A stretch of 64,000 nt of DNA from Ahrensia kielensis DSM 5890 (lineage in GTDB: Bacteria; Pseudomonadota; Alphaproteobacteria; Rhizobiales; Rhizobiaceae), in NCBI RefSeq assembly GCF_000374465.1, contig NZ_KB894533.1, positions 79,231 to 143,230 of the forward strand, written 5' to 3'. Below the pieces are notes generated by a model, which saw only the letters and a list, made by a program, of their open reading frames with translations, searched no databases and was not told where the DNA came from. Shown here piece after piece: positions 35,146 through 44,063 of this stretch; the stretch's first letter is position 1; the number at the start of each line of letters is the position of its first letter. Both the position numbers and the translations under genes were made by a program.

Positions 35146-37413
35146 CTAAAGCGGTATATCATGCTTTTCAGCGAAATCTTCAATAAGTGTTCGGGCGCAG
35201 CGGTCTGGAATGCCATTTTCCAAACACGGCAATAATTCATTGCGCAGCGCTCCGATATCGGTTTTTAGCAGCGCATCTTTAACAGGGCCAATGCCCGCAG
35301 GTGACATCGATGTCTTGTTAATGCCAAGGGCTAGGAGCGCGAGTGCTGTTATAGGCCTTGATGCAATTTCACCGCATAATGTGAGCGATGTGCCATGCTC
35401 TTTGGCTTTGTCAGCGATTGATTTAAGCGCGCGCAGAAACGGAATGCCTAAAGTGTCAAACCGGCCTGCGACATGGCTGTTACCGCGATCTGTTGCCATA
35501 AAGAACTGGAAGAGATCGTTTGAGCCAATGGAAATGAAGTCGGCTTCTTTCATCAAATTGTCGAGGTCAAACAAAAGGCTTGGCACTTCTAACATGGCGC
35601 CAAGGCGCACTTTGTTGGGTAGGCCATGACCAAATTTTGAAAGATGACGTACTTCGTTTTGAATAAGCTCGCGCGATTGTCTGAGCTCCAAAATTTCAGA
35701 GACCATCGGCACCATTAAGCGCAGTTCACTGCCTGCGGATGCACGCAAAAGCGCACGCAATTGAGTTCGGAAGAGGCCAGGCCGATCAAGCGCCAAACGA
35801 ATGGCGCGCCAGCCAAGGGCAGGGTTTTCTTCATCAGGTGCATTGCGGAAATATGGAAGAACCTTGTCGCCGCCAATATCGAGTGTGCGGAATGTAACGG
35901 GCCTGCCACCGCTTTCAGAAATGACGGCGCGGTACAGTTTTTCCTGCGCATCGGCTTTGGGGAAAGTCGAGGCAACCATAAATTGAAGTTCGGTTCTAAA
36001 TAGGCCTATGCCGCTGGCACCTGATTCTTCCAGTTGAGGCATGTCGACCATCAGGCCAGCATTCATCATCAGCGAAAATTCTTCGCCATCTTTTGTGATA
36101 TTTGGCTGCGTGCGTAATGCGCGGTACTCTTCTTGGCGTTTGGCACGGAAGCGCACTTTTTCAGCAAAGGCCAATTGAACGTCTTGCTGCGGGCGCAAGT
36201 GAACATCACCGGCAAGGCCGTCAACAATGATCGCGTCGCCATTTTCTGAAACTGCAACAACGCCTTTGGCTTGCCCGACAACCGGAATGCCCATTGCGCG
36301 TGCAACAATGACAACATGGCTGGTGGGTGCGCCATCTTCGAGGACAAGGCCGCGCAATGTGTCGCGTGGATAGTCCAAAAGTTCTGCTGCGCCCATCGTG
36401 CGCGCGATCAAAATAGCATCTTGCGGCATATTGCTCGCTTTGGCACCGGCATTACCCACCAATTGGCGTAGCAAGCGATTGGCCAAATCATCAAAGTCGC
36501 TTAAGCGTTCGCGCATAAATGGATCATTGATCGATTGCATCTTCGCGCGCATGTCGCTTTGTACTTTTTCAACGCCTGCTTCGGCGGTCAGGCCGTTGCG
36601 CACCGCTTCTTCCATGCGCCGAACCCAGCCTTTGTCATGCGCGAACATGCGGTAGGTTTCGAGAATTTCGCGGTGTTCACCCTCAAAGGCGACTTCGCGT
36701 CGTGCAAGCATGTCATCAATTGTCAGGCGAAGGCCCCGAATGGCTTTCTCAAGCCTTTCTAATTCTGCGTCCGTATCTTCGTTGAACAGGTTGGTGACGA
36801 CAACACGTGGCTCATGCAAAACAACATGGCCAAGACCAATGCCATCAGACAGGCTTTGCCCATGGTGTGAAACCGGTTTTTCCATGTCCAGCTCAACGCC
36901 AGCGGTGGATAAGCCTTTTAGATCACCTTGGGCGATGAGTTCGCCAATAACCATGGCGACGGTTTCCATGGCTTCGACTTCATCGTCGGAATAAACGCGG
37001 TGCGCTTCATTTTGGATAACCAGAACGCCGAGCGTGCGGCCAGCGCGCAAAATAGGCACGCCAAGGAAGGAATGATAAAGTTCCTCTCCTGTCTCCGGTA
37101 GATATTGGAACGCTGGATGTCTTTGCGCTTCAGATAGGTTTAACGCCCTTGATGAGGATGCAATCGTGCCGACGAGACCTTGGCCAAGGCGCAATTGTGA
37201 TAAGTGAACAGCATCAGGGTTTAGACCGAAAGTGGCATAAAGCTCCAATATGCTATCGGCGCGCAGTACATAGGCAGAGCAAACCTCTGCAACCATTGAT
37301 TGGGCGATTTCTTCAACGAAGCGATCAAGACGCGTTTGTGGGTCCATCGGCTTCACCATGATCTGGCGAATCCGTTTTAGTAATACTCTTGGGCCGGCGT
37401 CTACATCCCGCAT
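35146..37413 (-). CDS. ptsP: Phosphoenolpyruvate-protein phosphotransferase PtsP (enzyme I-Ntr)
   Basis: A 755-residue enzyme I of the nitrogen PTS, which passes phosphate from PEP to NPr and EIIA-Ntr. N-terminal GAF domain (about residues 20-165; LYATFGLNPDAV, ILRAGRTLGVLVIQN). Then the PTS HPr-binding helices, active-site His in LEDGAPTSHVVIVARAMGIPVVG, and a C-terminal PEP-binding TIM barrel with GIGLFRTELQFM, PVTFRTLDIGGDKVLPYF, GAMLEVPSLLFDLD and FISIGSNDLFQFFMATDRGN. The GAF domain is a presumed sensor of nitrogen state (glutamine in related enzymes). Adjacent to lysC, as in many Rhizobiales. Confidence 0.95.
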   Translation of the reverse strand: MRDVDAGPRVLLKRIRQIMVKPMDPQTRLDRFVEEIAQSMVAEVCSAYVLRADSILELYATFGLNPDAVHLSQLRLGQGLVGTIASSSRALNLSEAQRHPAFQYLPETGEELYHSFLGVPILRAGRTLGVLVIQNEAHRVYSDDEVEAMETVAMVIGELIAQGDLKGLSTAGVELDMEKPVSHHGQSLSDGIGLGHVVLHEPRVVVTNLFNEDTDAELERLEKAIRGLRLTIDDMLARREVAFEGEHREILETYRMFAHDKGWVRRMEEAVRNGLTAEAGVEKVQSDMRAKMQSINDPFMRERLSDFDDLANRLLRQLVGNAGAKASNMPQDAILIARTMGAAELLDYPRDTLRGLVLEDGAPTSHVVIVARAMGIPVVGQAKGVVAVSENGDAIIVDGLAGDVHLRPQQDVQLAFAEKVRFRAKRQEEYRALRTQPNITKDGEEFSLMMNAGLMVDMPQLEESGASGIGLFRTELQFMVASTFPKADAQEKLYRAVISESGGRPVTFRTLDIGGDKVLPYFRNAPDEENPALGWRAIRLALDRPGLFRTQLRALLRASAGSELRLMVPMVSEILELRQSRELIQNEVRHLSKFGHGLPNKVRLGAMLEVPSLLFDLDNLMKEADFISIGSNDLFQFFMATDRGNSHVAGRFDTLGIPFLRALKSIADKAKEHGTSLTLCGEIASRPITALALLALGINKTSMSPAGIGPVKDALLKTDIGALRNELLPCLENGIPDRCARTLIEDFAEKHDIPL

Positions 37414-37491
37414 CTAATTGCAATACCTCTTTCACGGCACGCAAATCACATAAGCGTACCGGTTTATTCAGGTGTGATTTTGAACTGCAAG

Positions 37492-38745
37492 TTAAGCCTT
37501 GTCGAGACCATAAACTTTATGAAGCGTTCTTACAGCCAGTTCTGCATAAGGTCCGTCGATCAAAATAGAAATTTTAATCTCTGATGTTGTGATCGCACGG
37601 ATGTTGATGCCTTTATCAGCCATCGCTTTAAATGCCGTTGCTGCAACACCTGTGTGTGAACGCATGCCAACACCGATAACAGAAACTTTCACCAAGCCTG
37701 CTTCGGACTGAACTTCATCAAAGCCAATTTTGCTTTTATTCTCGGTTAAAAGAGCAACCGCTTTTTCAAGATCGCCGTGCGGCACGGTAAATGTCATGTC
37801 TGTATATTTTCCGTCGCCGGAAATATTTTGGACAATCATATCAACATTGATGCCGCCTTCGGCCAGTGGGCCGAAAATTGCCGCTGACACGCCGGGGCGG
37901 TCATCAAGCTGACGCAGTGAGATTTGCGCTTCGTCTTTTGCATAAGCAATGCCGGTAACGATCTGCTTTTCCACGATTTCATCCTCATCACAAATCAGTG
38001 TGCCGGGCGGATTTTCAAAATCGCCCATTCCGGGTGCGTCCGGCGCTTCAAAACTGGAACGCACAAAGGTGCGTACATTATGTACCATAGCCAGTTCAAC
38101 AGAACGGACCTGCAATACTTTCGCCCCAAGTGAGGCCATTTCAAGCATCTCTTCATAAGAGACCTTGTTCAATCTGCGCGCGTTTGGCTCAATGCGCGGG
38201 TCGGTCGTATAAACCCCATCAACATCCGTATAGATGTCGCAGCGATCAGCTTTAATGGCCGCTGCAATGGCAACCGCGCTTGTATCAGATCCGCCCCGGC
38301 CCAGTGTGGCAATACGGTTATCTGGGCCAATACCTTGAAAACCAGCAACAACAGCAACTTGACCAAGGCCCAAGCGGCGAACCATTTCCGAACCTTCAAT
38401 TTCCATGATGCGGGCGGCGCCATGGGCATTGTCGGTTTTAATCGGAATTTGCCAGCCAAGCCAAGAGCGCGCATCAACGCCTAGGTTCTGCAAGGTAATG
38501 GCGAGAAGTCCGGCTGTTACCTGTTCGCCCGATGCTACGATTGAATCATATTCACGCGCATCATGCATTGGAGAGGCTTCACGGGCCCAGCCAACAAGCT
38601 CATTGGTTTTGCCCGCCATGGCAGAAACTACCACAGCGACTTCGTGTCCTGCATCGGTTTCACGCTTCACATGTTTGGCAACATTGCGAATGCGTTCAAT
38701 ATCGGCGACGGACGTGCCGCCAAATTTCATGACAATGCGGGCCAT
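37492..38745 (-). CDS. lysC: Aspartate kinase
   Basis: A 417-residue monofunctional aspartokinase for lysine, threonine and methionine synthesis. N-terminal kinase: MARIVMKFGGTSVADIERI, VVVSAMAGKTNELV, LGRGGSDTSAVAIAAAI and DIYTDVDGVYTTDPRI. Two C-terminal ACT domains (about residues 265-415; IAYAKDEAQISLRQLDDRPGV and VSVIGVGMRSHTGVAATAFKAMADKGINIRAI) are the feedback-inhibition sites. The 165-base gap to the divergent ubiG should carry both promoters. No motif is obvious there. Confidence 0.96.
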   Translation of the reverse strand: MARIVMKFGGTSVADIERIRNVAKHVKRETDAGHEVAVVVSAMAGKTNELVGWAREASPMHDAREYDSIVASGEQVTAGLLAITLQNLGVDARSWLGWQIPIKTDNAHGAARIMEIEGSEMVRRLGLGQVAVVAGFQGIGPDNRIATLGRGGSDTSAVAIAAAIKADRCDIYTDVDGVYTTDPRIEPNARRLNKVSYEEMLEMASLGAKVLQVRSVELAMVHNVRTFVRSSFEAPDAPGMGDFENPPGTLICDEDEIVEKQIVTGIAYAKDEAQISLRQLDDRPGVSAAIFGPLAEGGINVDMIVQNISGDGKYTDMTFTVPHGDLEKAVALLTENKSKIGFDEVQSEAGLVKVSVIGVGMRSHTGVAATAFKAMADKGINIRAITTSEIKISILIDGPYAELAVRTLHKVYGLDKA

Positions 38746-38910
38746 TTTGCGATGCTCGACTATTGGTCGTTGGACTAAATAATTACTGCGCGCTCCTTAG
38801 CGAAAACTTTTCATACCTGCAAGCTTGTCGCGTGTTAAAGCGATCTGCGGCACTGTGCCTCTTGACTTGAGGGCACTGACGCTCAATCTCTTGGCGATAA
38901 GGAGCTTGCC

Positions 38911-39663
38911 ATGTCCGCAGAAAATGCCACAACAATTGATCAGGAAGATGTTGACCGTTTTTCAGCAATGGCTGCTGAATGGTGGGACCCTGCTGGTAAG
39001 TTTAAGCCATTACACAAGTTCAATCCGGTGCGTTTGCGCTATATTCGCGAGACAGTGACTGAGCATTTCGAGCTTGATGTTTCAAAAGATAAGCCATTTT
39101 CTGGATTGCGTGTTCTGGATATTGGCTGCGGCGGCGGTCTATTGTGCGAGCCTATGACACGCATGGGCGCGGATGTTGTGGGCGCCGATGCGTCAGAAAA
39201 AAATATTGAAATTGCTAAAATTCATGCAAACCAGTCAGGACTGGCGATAGATTACCGCGCGACAACTTCTGAAAACCTTGATGCGAATGGTGAGAAGTTC
39301 GACGTTGTTTTGAACATGGAAGTTGTTGAGCATGTTTCCGATGTTGATCTATTTTTGAAATCCTGTGCACATATGGTCAAACCGGGTGGTTTGATCTTTA
39401 TCGCGACAATTAACCGAACAGCTAAAGCGCGGGCATTGGCGATTTTTATGGCGGAAAATGTTTTGCGTTGGTTGCCTAAAGGCACGCACCAATTTGAAAA
39501 ACTGGTCAAGCCATCTGAAATTGATGCTGCACTGGATGGGACAGGCGTTTCTGTTTTTAAGCAGAGCGGCGTTTTCTACAATCCATTGACGGATGACTGG
39601 CGTTTATCAAAAGATATGGATGTTAATTACATGGTTGTTGCGAAGCGAGACGCCGATACATAA
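38911..39663 (+). CDS. ubiG: Ubiquinone biosynthesis O-methyltransferase UbiG
   Basis: A 250-residue SAM-dependent enzyme doing both O-methylations in ubiquinone synthesis. [29 protein letters not shown] is the UbiG/Coq3 signature; motif [16 protein letters not shown]; later [28 protein letters not shown] and [14 protein letters not shown] lies seven bases before the ATG, an optimal site. Length normal. Confidence 0.96.
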   Translation: MSAENATTIDQEDVDRFSAMAAEWWDPAGKFKPLHKFNPVRLRYIRETVTEHFELDVSKDKPFSGLRVLDIGCGGGLLCEPMTRMGADVVGADASEKNIEIAKIHANQSGLAIDYRATTSENLDANGEKFDVVLNMEVVEHVSDVDLFLKSCAHMVKPGGLIFIATINRTAKARALAIFMAENVLRWLPKGTHQFEKLVKPSEIDAALDGTGVSVFKQSGVFYNPLTDDWRLSKDMDVNYMVVAKRDADT

Positions 39664-39670
39664 GGCCTGT

Positions 39671-40102
39671 CTAGTTCAACTTCTCATCGTCTGGAACATC
39701 GGGTAGGGGCATGAGTTCGACGCCTTCATCCAAAAGCTCGGCAACTTCCTCATTAGACGCTTTCCCATAAATGGGCCTACTATCGGCTTCACCGTAATGT
39801 ATTTTGCGCGCTTCTTCTGGAAACTTATCGCCTACATTATCGGCTTTGGATTTCACTTCTCTAGCAAATTCCATCATCTTGGACATAATTTCGGCCTGCG
39901 CTTTTTGCCCAGCGGCGACTTGGATTTTTTCTTTTTGGCGGCCTGTCGAAACAGATGGTGCCATCAATGATTTGGCCACTTCATGCGTGCCGCAAATAGG
40001 GCATTCCAAAAAACCACGCTTTGATTGCGTTTCAAAATCATCATTTGATTTAAACCAACCTTCAAAGGCGTGGGTGTTTTTACATTCAAGTGAAAATTTC
40101 AT
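39671..40102 (-). CDS. DUF1178 family protein
   Basis: A 143-residue protein of DUF1178. MKFSLECKNTHAFEGWFKSNDDFETQ at the start and LECPICGTHEVAKSLMAPSVSTG with a CxxC, both typical, suggest a small zinc-ribbon-like protein. Function is unknown. I start at ATG 40102, where similarity begins; the frame continues upstream to a TTG inside the neighbouring gene. It is coupled to the nitrilase gene (four-base gap), a pairing common in Rhizobiales. Confidence 0.88.
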   Translation of the reverse strand: MKFSLECKNTHAFEGWFKSNDDFETQSKRGFLECPICGTHEVAKSLMAPSVSTGRQKEKIQVAAGQKAQAEIMSKMMEFAREVKSKADNVGDKFPEEARKIHYGEADSRPIYGKASNEEVAELLDEGVELMPLPDVPDDEKLN

Positions 40103-40106
40103 GAAT

Positions 40107-40937
40107 TTATTCGGTATGCTGTGTTTCAACCCGGTACGGGCGAGCGTTTTTCAAATTCGGTATTTTTTTACGCGCTTCTACAGATTTAGATATGTCGATA
40201 TCGGCTATAATATAACCAGGTATATCGTCGGCTTTTTCAGCCAGAACAGTTCCCCAAGGATCAACAATGATTGAGTGGCCATATGTTTCGCGGGTATCTT
40301 CATGGGTGCCGCCTTGTGCCGCGGCGATTACATAAGCCCCATTTTCTATGGCGCGCGCGCGCTGAAGAACGTGCCAATGGGCTTCACCCGTTTGTCTGGT
40401 AAAAGCTGCTGGTGTGGTCAAAACATTCGCGCCTGCCAAGGCTTGATCGCGGAAAATATTTGGAAAGCGCACATCATAGCAAATGGCAAGGCCAAGTGTC
40501 ATTTCACCGGCTTGAACGATTTGCGTTGCCTCGCCTGGCTCGTAAACAGCGCTCTCACGCCAGCTTTCACCATTGTCGAGATCCACATCAAACATATGGA
40601 TTTTGTCATATGTCGCCGCACGGATGCCTTGAGGTGAGAAAAGTGCTGCACGGTTGGCAACCTTGCCGCCTTCCAGCAATATCGGTGTAGAACCAATATG
40701 CAGCCAAATGTTCAATTCTTTGGCAAGGCTTGCTGCTATGCCAAGAACGAGATCATCTTGATCTGGCTTTATCGCAGCCATCAAAGCTTTGCGATCTTTT
40801 TGCAAAAGCCCTGTCATCTCTGGCGTTTGAATATATTGAGCACCATCGGCGGCCGCATCGCGCACCAATTTATCCATCGCGGTAATATTTGCGGCGACAT
40901 CAATGCCGGACCGCATTTGAATTGCTGCACAGCGCAT
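40107..40937 (-). CDS. Carbon-nitrogen hydrolase, nitrilase superfamily (deaminated-glutathione amidase-like)
   Basis: A 276-residue nitrilase-fold amidase. The catalytic triad is visible: Glu in IQTPEMTGLL, Lys in ATYDKIHMFDVDL and Cys in GLAICYDVRFPNIFRD. KIHMFDVDLDNGESWRESAVYEPG is characteristic of the Nit1/Nit2/YbeM group, which repairs deaminated glutathione or omega-amides. It sits directly beside a glutaredoxin gene, which fits a glutathione theme but is only circumstantial. Start and stop are closely coupled with both neighbours. Confidence 0.9.
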   Translation of the reverse strand: MRCAAIQMRSGIDVAANITAMDKLVRDAAADGAQYIQTPEMTGLLQKDRKALMAAIKPDQDDLVLGIAASLAKELNIWLHIGSTPILLEGGKVANRAALFSPQGIRAATYDKIHMFDVDLDNGESWRESAVYEPGEATQIVQAGEMTLGLAICYDVRFPNIFRDQALAGANVLTTPAAFTRQTGEAHWHVLQRARAIENGAYVIAAAQGGTHEDTRETYGHSIIVDPWGTVLAEKADDIPGYIIADIDISKSVEARKKIPNLKNARPYRVETQHTE

Positions 40938-40939
40938 AT

Positions 40940-41197
40940 TTAAGCTTTCAAAAGTTGGTCAAGTTTACCGGCACGTTCCAGCGCCATAAGATCATCACAG
41001 CCGCCAATATGAAGCTCACCGATAAAGATTTGCGGGAACGTAGCGGCGCCGTTTGATTTCTGTATCATTTCTTTTTTAAGCGCAGGATCAAAAGTTGCAT
41101 CATGTTCTTTGTACGATACTTTTTTCTTATTGAGCAGCGATTTTGCTGCTGAACAGAAGCCGCACATTTTGCGCGTATAGATTGTTACTTTTGCCAT
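40940..41197 (-). CDS. grxC: Glutaredoxin 3 (active site CGFC)
   Basis: An 85-residue glutaredoxin: MAKVTIYTRKMCGFCSAAKSLLNKKKVSYKEHD, GAATFPQIFIGELHIGGCDDLMALE. The active site is CGFC, dithiol but with Gly-Phe in place of the usual Pro-Tyr; the cis-Pro is in TFPQIF and the glutathione-binding GGCDD is present. Start chosen at ATG 41197, preceded by AGGAAAAAC; the longer in-frame start has no support. Overlaps the operon with the nitrilase gene (two-base gap). Confidence 0.92.
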   Translation of the reverse strand: MAKVTIYTRKMCGFCSAAKSLLNKKKVSYKEHDATFDPALKKEMIQKSNGAATFPQIFIGELHIGGCDDLMALERAGKLDQLLKA

Positions 41198-41280
41198 TGT
41201 TTTTCCTAACGTTTCAAACGCGTATATAGGCGCTGTTTGTCTTTGAGCAAATGCAATTTGCATCAATTTACAGTGTTCAA

Positions 41281-42045
41281 TTAGCTTGAGCTAATTTTGT
41301 GCGGCTCAATGAATTGTGGAACCACTTGGCTAAAGGTCAAAACATAAACCTTGGCTGCGCCTGATTTTTGCAATGCTTTGGCCGCTGCATTCACCGTTGC
41401 GCCGGTGGTCAGAACATCGTCGATCAACAAAATTGTTCGCCCCGCAATCTGTATGTGTTGATCTGCAGGCACAATAAACGTGCCGCGCACATTTTCCTGC
41501 CTTTGGCGCAAATTAAGGCCAACTTGCTGCCGTGTCGGCTTTTTTCTTAACAATGCAGATGGGCAATGGGTTTTGCTCGTTTTTTTGGCAATGACACGGG
41601 CCAGCTCAGCGGATTGATTATAGCGGCGCGAGAAATAACGCCATCGGTGCAGGGGAACGGGCACGACCAAATCTGCTTCATCAATAAATTCGCGTCCTGC
41701 TCGGATCATCCAATCGGCCATCCATGGCGCAAGATCTGTTCTATCCGCGTATTTTAAGCGCGTTACCAATTGCCGAGCGATGCTCAAATGTATAGTTGCT
41801 GAACGCGCGGCATGATAATGAGGCGGATTGGCGATGGCGTTTGCACTGACAGCGCCAAGGCCAAAATCGACAGTGAAAGGCGTGCCGTTTATTTCACAAT
41901 AGGGACGTTCGATAAATTGAAGCTTGGACCAGCAATTTGCACAAACAACTCCTTGCTTGGTAACAAAAGCGCCGCAACCAAGACAAACATCGGGAAATAG
42001 AGTTCCAAAGACGGAACGACTTGCATTTTTCGCCCAAGTTCTCAT
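41281..42045 (-). CDS. comF: ComF family protein (phosphoribosyltransferase domain)
   Basis: A protein of about 254 residues with an N-terminal zinc-ribbon (LFPDVCLGCGAFVTKQGVVCANCWSKL) and a C-terminal PRTase domain (DLVVPVPLHRWRYFSRRYNQSAELARVIA, LRQRQENVRGTF, ILLIDDVLTTGATVNAAAKAL, the PRPP-binding loop). ComF helps DNA uptake/recombination in competent bacteria; in alphaproteobacteria the role is poorly known. The frame extends 24 codons further to 42117, which would run into the divergent methyltransferase gene, so I use the ATG at 42045. Confidence 0.85.
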   Translation of the reverse strand: MRTWAKNASRSVFGTLFPDVCLGCGAFVTKQGVVCANCWSKLQFIERPYCEINGTPFTVDFGLGAVSANAIANPPHYHAARSATIHLSIARQLVTRLKYADRTDLAPWMADWMIRAGREFIDEADLVVPVPLHRWRYFSRRYNQSAELARVIAKKTSKTHCPSALLRKKPTRQQVGLNLRQRQENVRGTFIVPADQHIQIAGRTILLIDDVLTTGATVNAAAKALQKSGAAKVYVLTFSQVVPQFIEPHKISSS

Positions 42046-42084
42046 TTGTAGTTTCAAAACAATCAGCCTTGATGAAAGCAGTTT

Positions 42085-42939
42085 ATGAGTATCCGCACCA
42101 TTATTGATAAAAAGCAAGTTGATGCAGCAGTTCAGCGTGCAGAACGGCTCAACATTACCGGTGCAGATTTTTTGCTCACCCGCATTTTAGAGGACTTAAA
42201 AGATCGCCTCGATATTACGAACCGAAAATTTAAATCAGGCCGGTTTGTAAGTATGTACCCAAGCTTTGTTCGGGCGCATTTCGATGATCAAAAAACGCTG
42301 CAAATATCTGCGGCTATGGATGATGTGCAATTACGGCATGGGGACATATTGGGGCTTGATGCGCAGTCTGAAGATTTGATTATCGATGTTGCGAGCCTTC
42401 ATCAAGCCAATGATATGCCGGGTATGTTGATACAATATTGCCGTGCGCTAAAGCCGGACGGCCTTTTTCTAGCCTGTGTTCCTGGCGGCGACACACTCAC
42501 GGAGCTGCGCCAAAGCTTGTTTGCGGCAGAAAGTAAAATTTCAGGTGGTGTGAGGCCGCGTGTCTTGCCATTTATGGATGTGCGCGATGCTGGCGGACTT
42601 TTGCAGCGCGCAGGATTTGCCTTGCCAGTCACTGATATTGATAGCGTTGTTGTGCGCTATGACACGATGTTAGATCTTATGCTGGATTTACGTGCAATGG
42701 GAGCAACCAACACGCTTGTTGAAAGACAAAAGAGTTTAAGCCGCCGTGATCTTTTTCATAATGCTGCTCAACATTATGCAGAGAATTTTGCTGATTCAGA
42801 TGGGCGAATTCGTGCGACATTTTCATTTATATGGATGTCTGGATGGGCGCCGGATGCATCGCAGTCACAGCCACTCAAACCCGGTAGTGCAACACAAAGC
42901 CTTGCCAAAGTGTTGAAAGACAGAACGGCAAACAGTTAG
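42085..42939 (+). CDS. Methyltransferase-like protein of the NDUFAF5/BioC-related family, degenerate SAM motif
   Basis: A 284-residue homologue of NDUFAF5-type methyltransferases. The later motifs are clear: LIQYCRALKPDGLFLACVPGGDTLTELRQSLFAAE, RPRVLPFMDVRDAGGLLQRAGFALPVTD and LDLMLDLRAMGATN. Motif I, normally a glycine-rich LDLGCGTG stretch, is replaced by GRFVSMYPSFVRAHF, and VVDVD-type acid-loop residues are not obvious. Either SAM binding is altered or it is a non-enzymatic relative. In mitochondria NDUFAF5 modifies a complex I subunit; whether this one has such a role is unknown. Divergent from comF, convergent with a pilin gene. Confidence 0.8.
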   Translation: MSIRTIIDKKQVDAAVQRAERLNITGADFLLTRILEDLKDRLDITNRKFKSGRFVSMYPSFVRAHFDDQKTLQISAAMDDVQLRHGDILGLDAQSEDLIIDVASLHQANDMPGMLIQYCRALKPDGLFLACVPGGDTLTELRQSLFAAESKISGGVRPRVLPFMDVRDAGGLLQRAGFALPVTDIDSVVVRYDTMLDLMLDLRAMGATNTLVERQKSLSRRDLFHNAAQHYAENFADSDGRIRATFSFIWMSGWAPDASQSQPLKPGSATQSLAKVLKDRTANS

Positions 42940-43103
42940 TTCATTGCTGTATTGATCTTTGAACCATTGTCGGCAAAAAGGTACTCAATCGCATCAAATG
43001 CGTTTGAAACACCTGCTATAATTGCCAATGACAACATTGTAGCGATTAATGCGTATTCAATCGCTGTTGCACCGCATTCGTTAGATAAAAATTGTTTTAG
43101 CAT
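42936..43103 (-). CDS. Flp/Fap-type IVb pilin, 55 residues
   Basis: Read from the minus strand: MLKQFLSNECGATAIEYALIATMLSLAIIAG, then VSNAFDAIEYLFADNGS. The G-ATAIEY sequence is the prepilin-peptidase cleavage region of Flp pilins (Gly before an Ala, with Glu at +5), followed by the hydrophobic helix. It overlaps the methyltransferase stop by four bases, convergently. No tad/cpa assembly genes lie in this window. AAGGA lies ahead of the ATG. Short length hides it from simple open-frame scans. Confidence 0.85.
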   Translation of the reverse strand: MLKQFLSNECGATAIEYALIATMLSLAIIAGVSNAFDAIEYLFADNGSKINTAMN

Positions 43104-43224
43104 CTGAAAAAATCCTTGAGCTCAATTATCTAACCCAAATAAGTTAATGTATGCATTAGAAATGCAGCATGCTGAATTGGTTTCGGTTTTTGATTAACTC
43201 AAGCTGAAGAATATTTTCGGCATT

Positions 43225-43554
43225 TTAACAATCGCCGATTGGCGCGCCATTGGTTTGAATGATACATTTTGCGACAGGGCTTTTTTGCAAAACAGATCGC
43301 CTTATTGTGTATGATTTTTGAGGGCTTGCGCTGTTTCGCGTGCTTGCTGTTGTAAAGGGATCAATGTTGTTTGCAAGCGTATGAAAACTTTGACTAGCAC
43401 CGTTATTGCGATCAAGGAATGGAGTTGCGAAAAGTCCTAAGGCTACGGCTACGCCGCCAAAAAGAAGTGCAATGCGTAGGGTGTTGTTTTTTCTCGGCGC
43501 AGTTTGGCGTTCATCTTCACCGCGAATTATTGCCCATTCCAATTCGTCACTCAT
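43225..43554 (-). CDS. Conserved single-pass membrane protein, 109 residues
   Basis: Starts MSDELEWAIIRGEDERQ, has one hydrophobic helix (about residues 27-47, IALLFGGVAVALGLFATPFL), then a periplasmic-looking tail ending in SYTIRRSVLQKSPVAKCIIQTNG and a final Cys. I recall similar proteins with WAIIRGE-N-terminal and YTIRRSVLQ-C-terminal blocks in Rhizobiales. Two Cys near the end may form a disulfide. Function unknown. A single-gene unit near the pilin gene but not overlapping it. Confidence 0.72.
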   Translation of the reverse strand: MSDELEWAIIRGEDERQTAPRKNNTLRIALLFGGVAVALGLFATPFLDRNNGASQSFHTLANNIDPFTTASTRNSASPQKSYTIRRSVLQKSPVAKCIIQTNGAPIGDC

Positions 43555-43658
43555 AACGCAAACTCCGTAATAGTAATCGTCGTCATCTAAGTAATGACTA
43601 TTATCAGTTTTGATTAAACGATTGATTAACGATGTTGAACGTTTGTGATGGGAGCTTG

Positions 43659-44063
43659 TTAACGCAGCAAATCTTGAAGCACAGGGATCAAGGGCTCGTC
43701 TGCCGGTGGCATAGGATAATCACGTAATTTTTCAGGGCGAACCCATTTAAGTGTCTGATTTTCCTGCGGCATTGGAATTCCTTCAAATTTACGACAAATG
43801 AATAATGGCATCAGGAGATGGAATTTTTCATAGGCGTAACTGGCAAATGTTAAAGGGGCAAGGCATGCCGTTTGGGTTGTAATGCCGAGCTCTTCTTTAA
43901 GTTCTCGCACAAGACTTTCTTCGGGCGTTTCGCCTTGTTCGATTTTTCCGCCTGGAAATTCCCACAAGCCTGCCAGTGATTTTCCCTCAGGACGCTGAGC
44001 CAGCAATATTCGGTTGTCGGTATCAACAAGCGCGCACGCTGTAACAAGGAGCATATCACTCAT
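43659..44063 (-). CDS. mutT: MutT-type NUDIX hydrolase (8-oxo-dGTP diphosphatase)
   Basis: A 134-residue enzyme that removes 8-oxo-dGTP from the nucleotide pool. NUDIX box GKIEQGETPEESLVRELKEELGI is complete; N-terminus MSDMLLVTACALVDTDNRILLAQRPEGKSLAGLWEFPGG is MutT-like. The start at 44063 lies inside the 3' end of the upstream GNAT gene (eight-base overlap); a longer in-frame start is not similar to the family. Next to argJ, as is common in Rhizobiales. Confidence 0.93.
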   Translation of the reverse strand: MSDMLLVTACALVDTDNRILLAQRPEGKSLAGLWEFPGGKIEQGETPEESLVRELKEELGITTQTACLAPLTFASYAYEKFHLLMPLFICRKFEGIPMPQENQTLKWVRPEKLRDYPMPPADEPLIPVLQDLLR

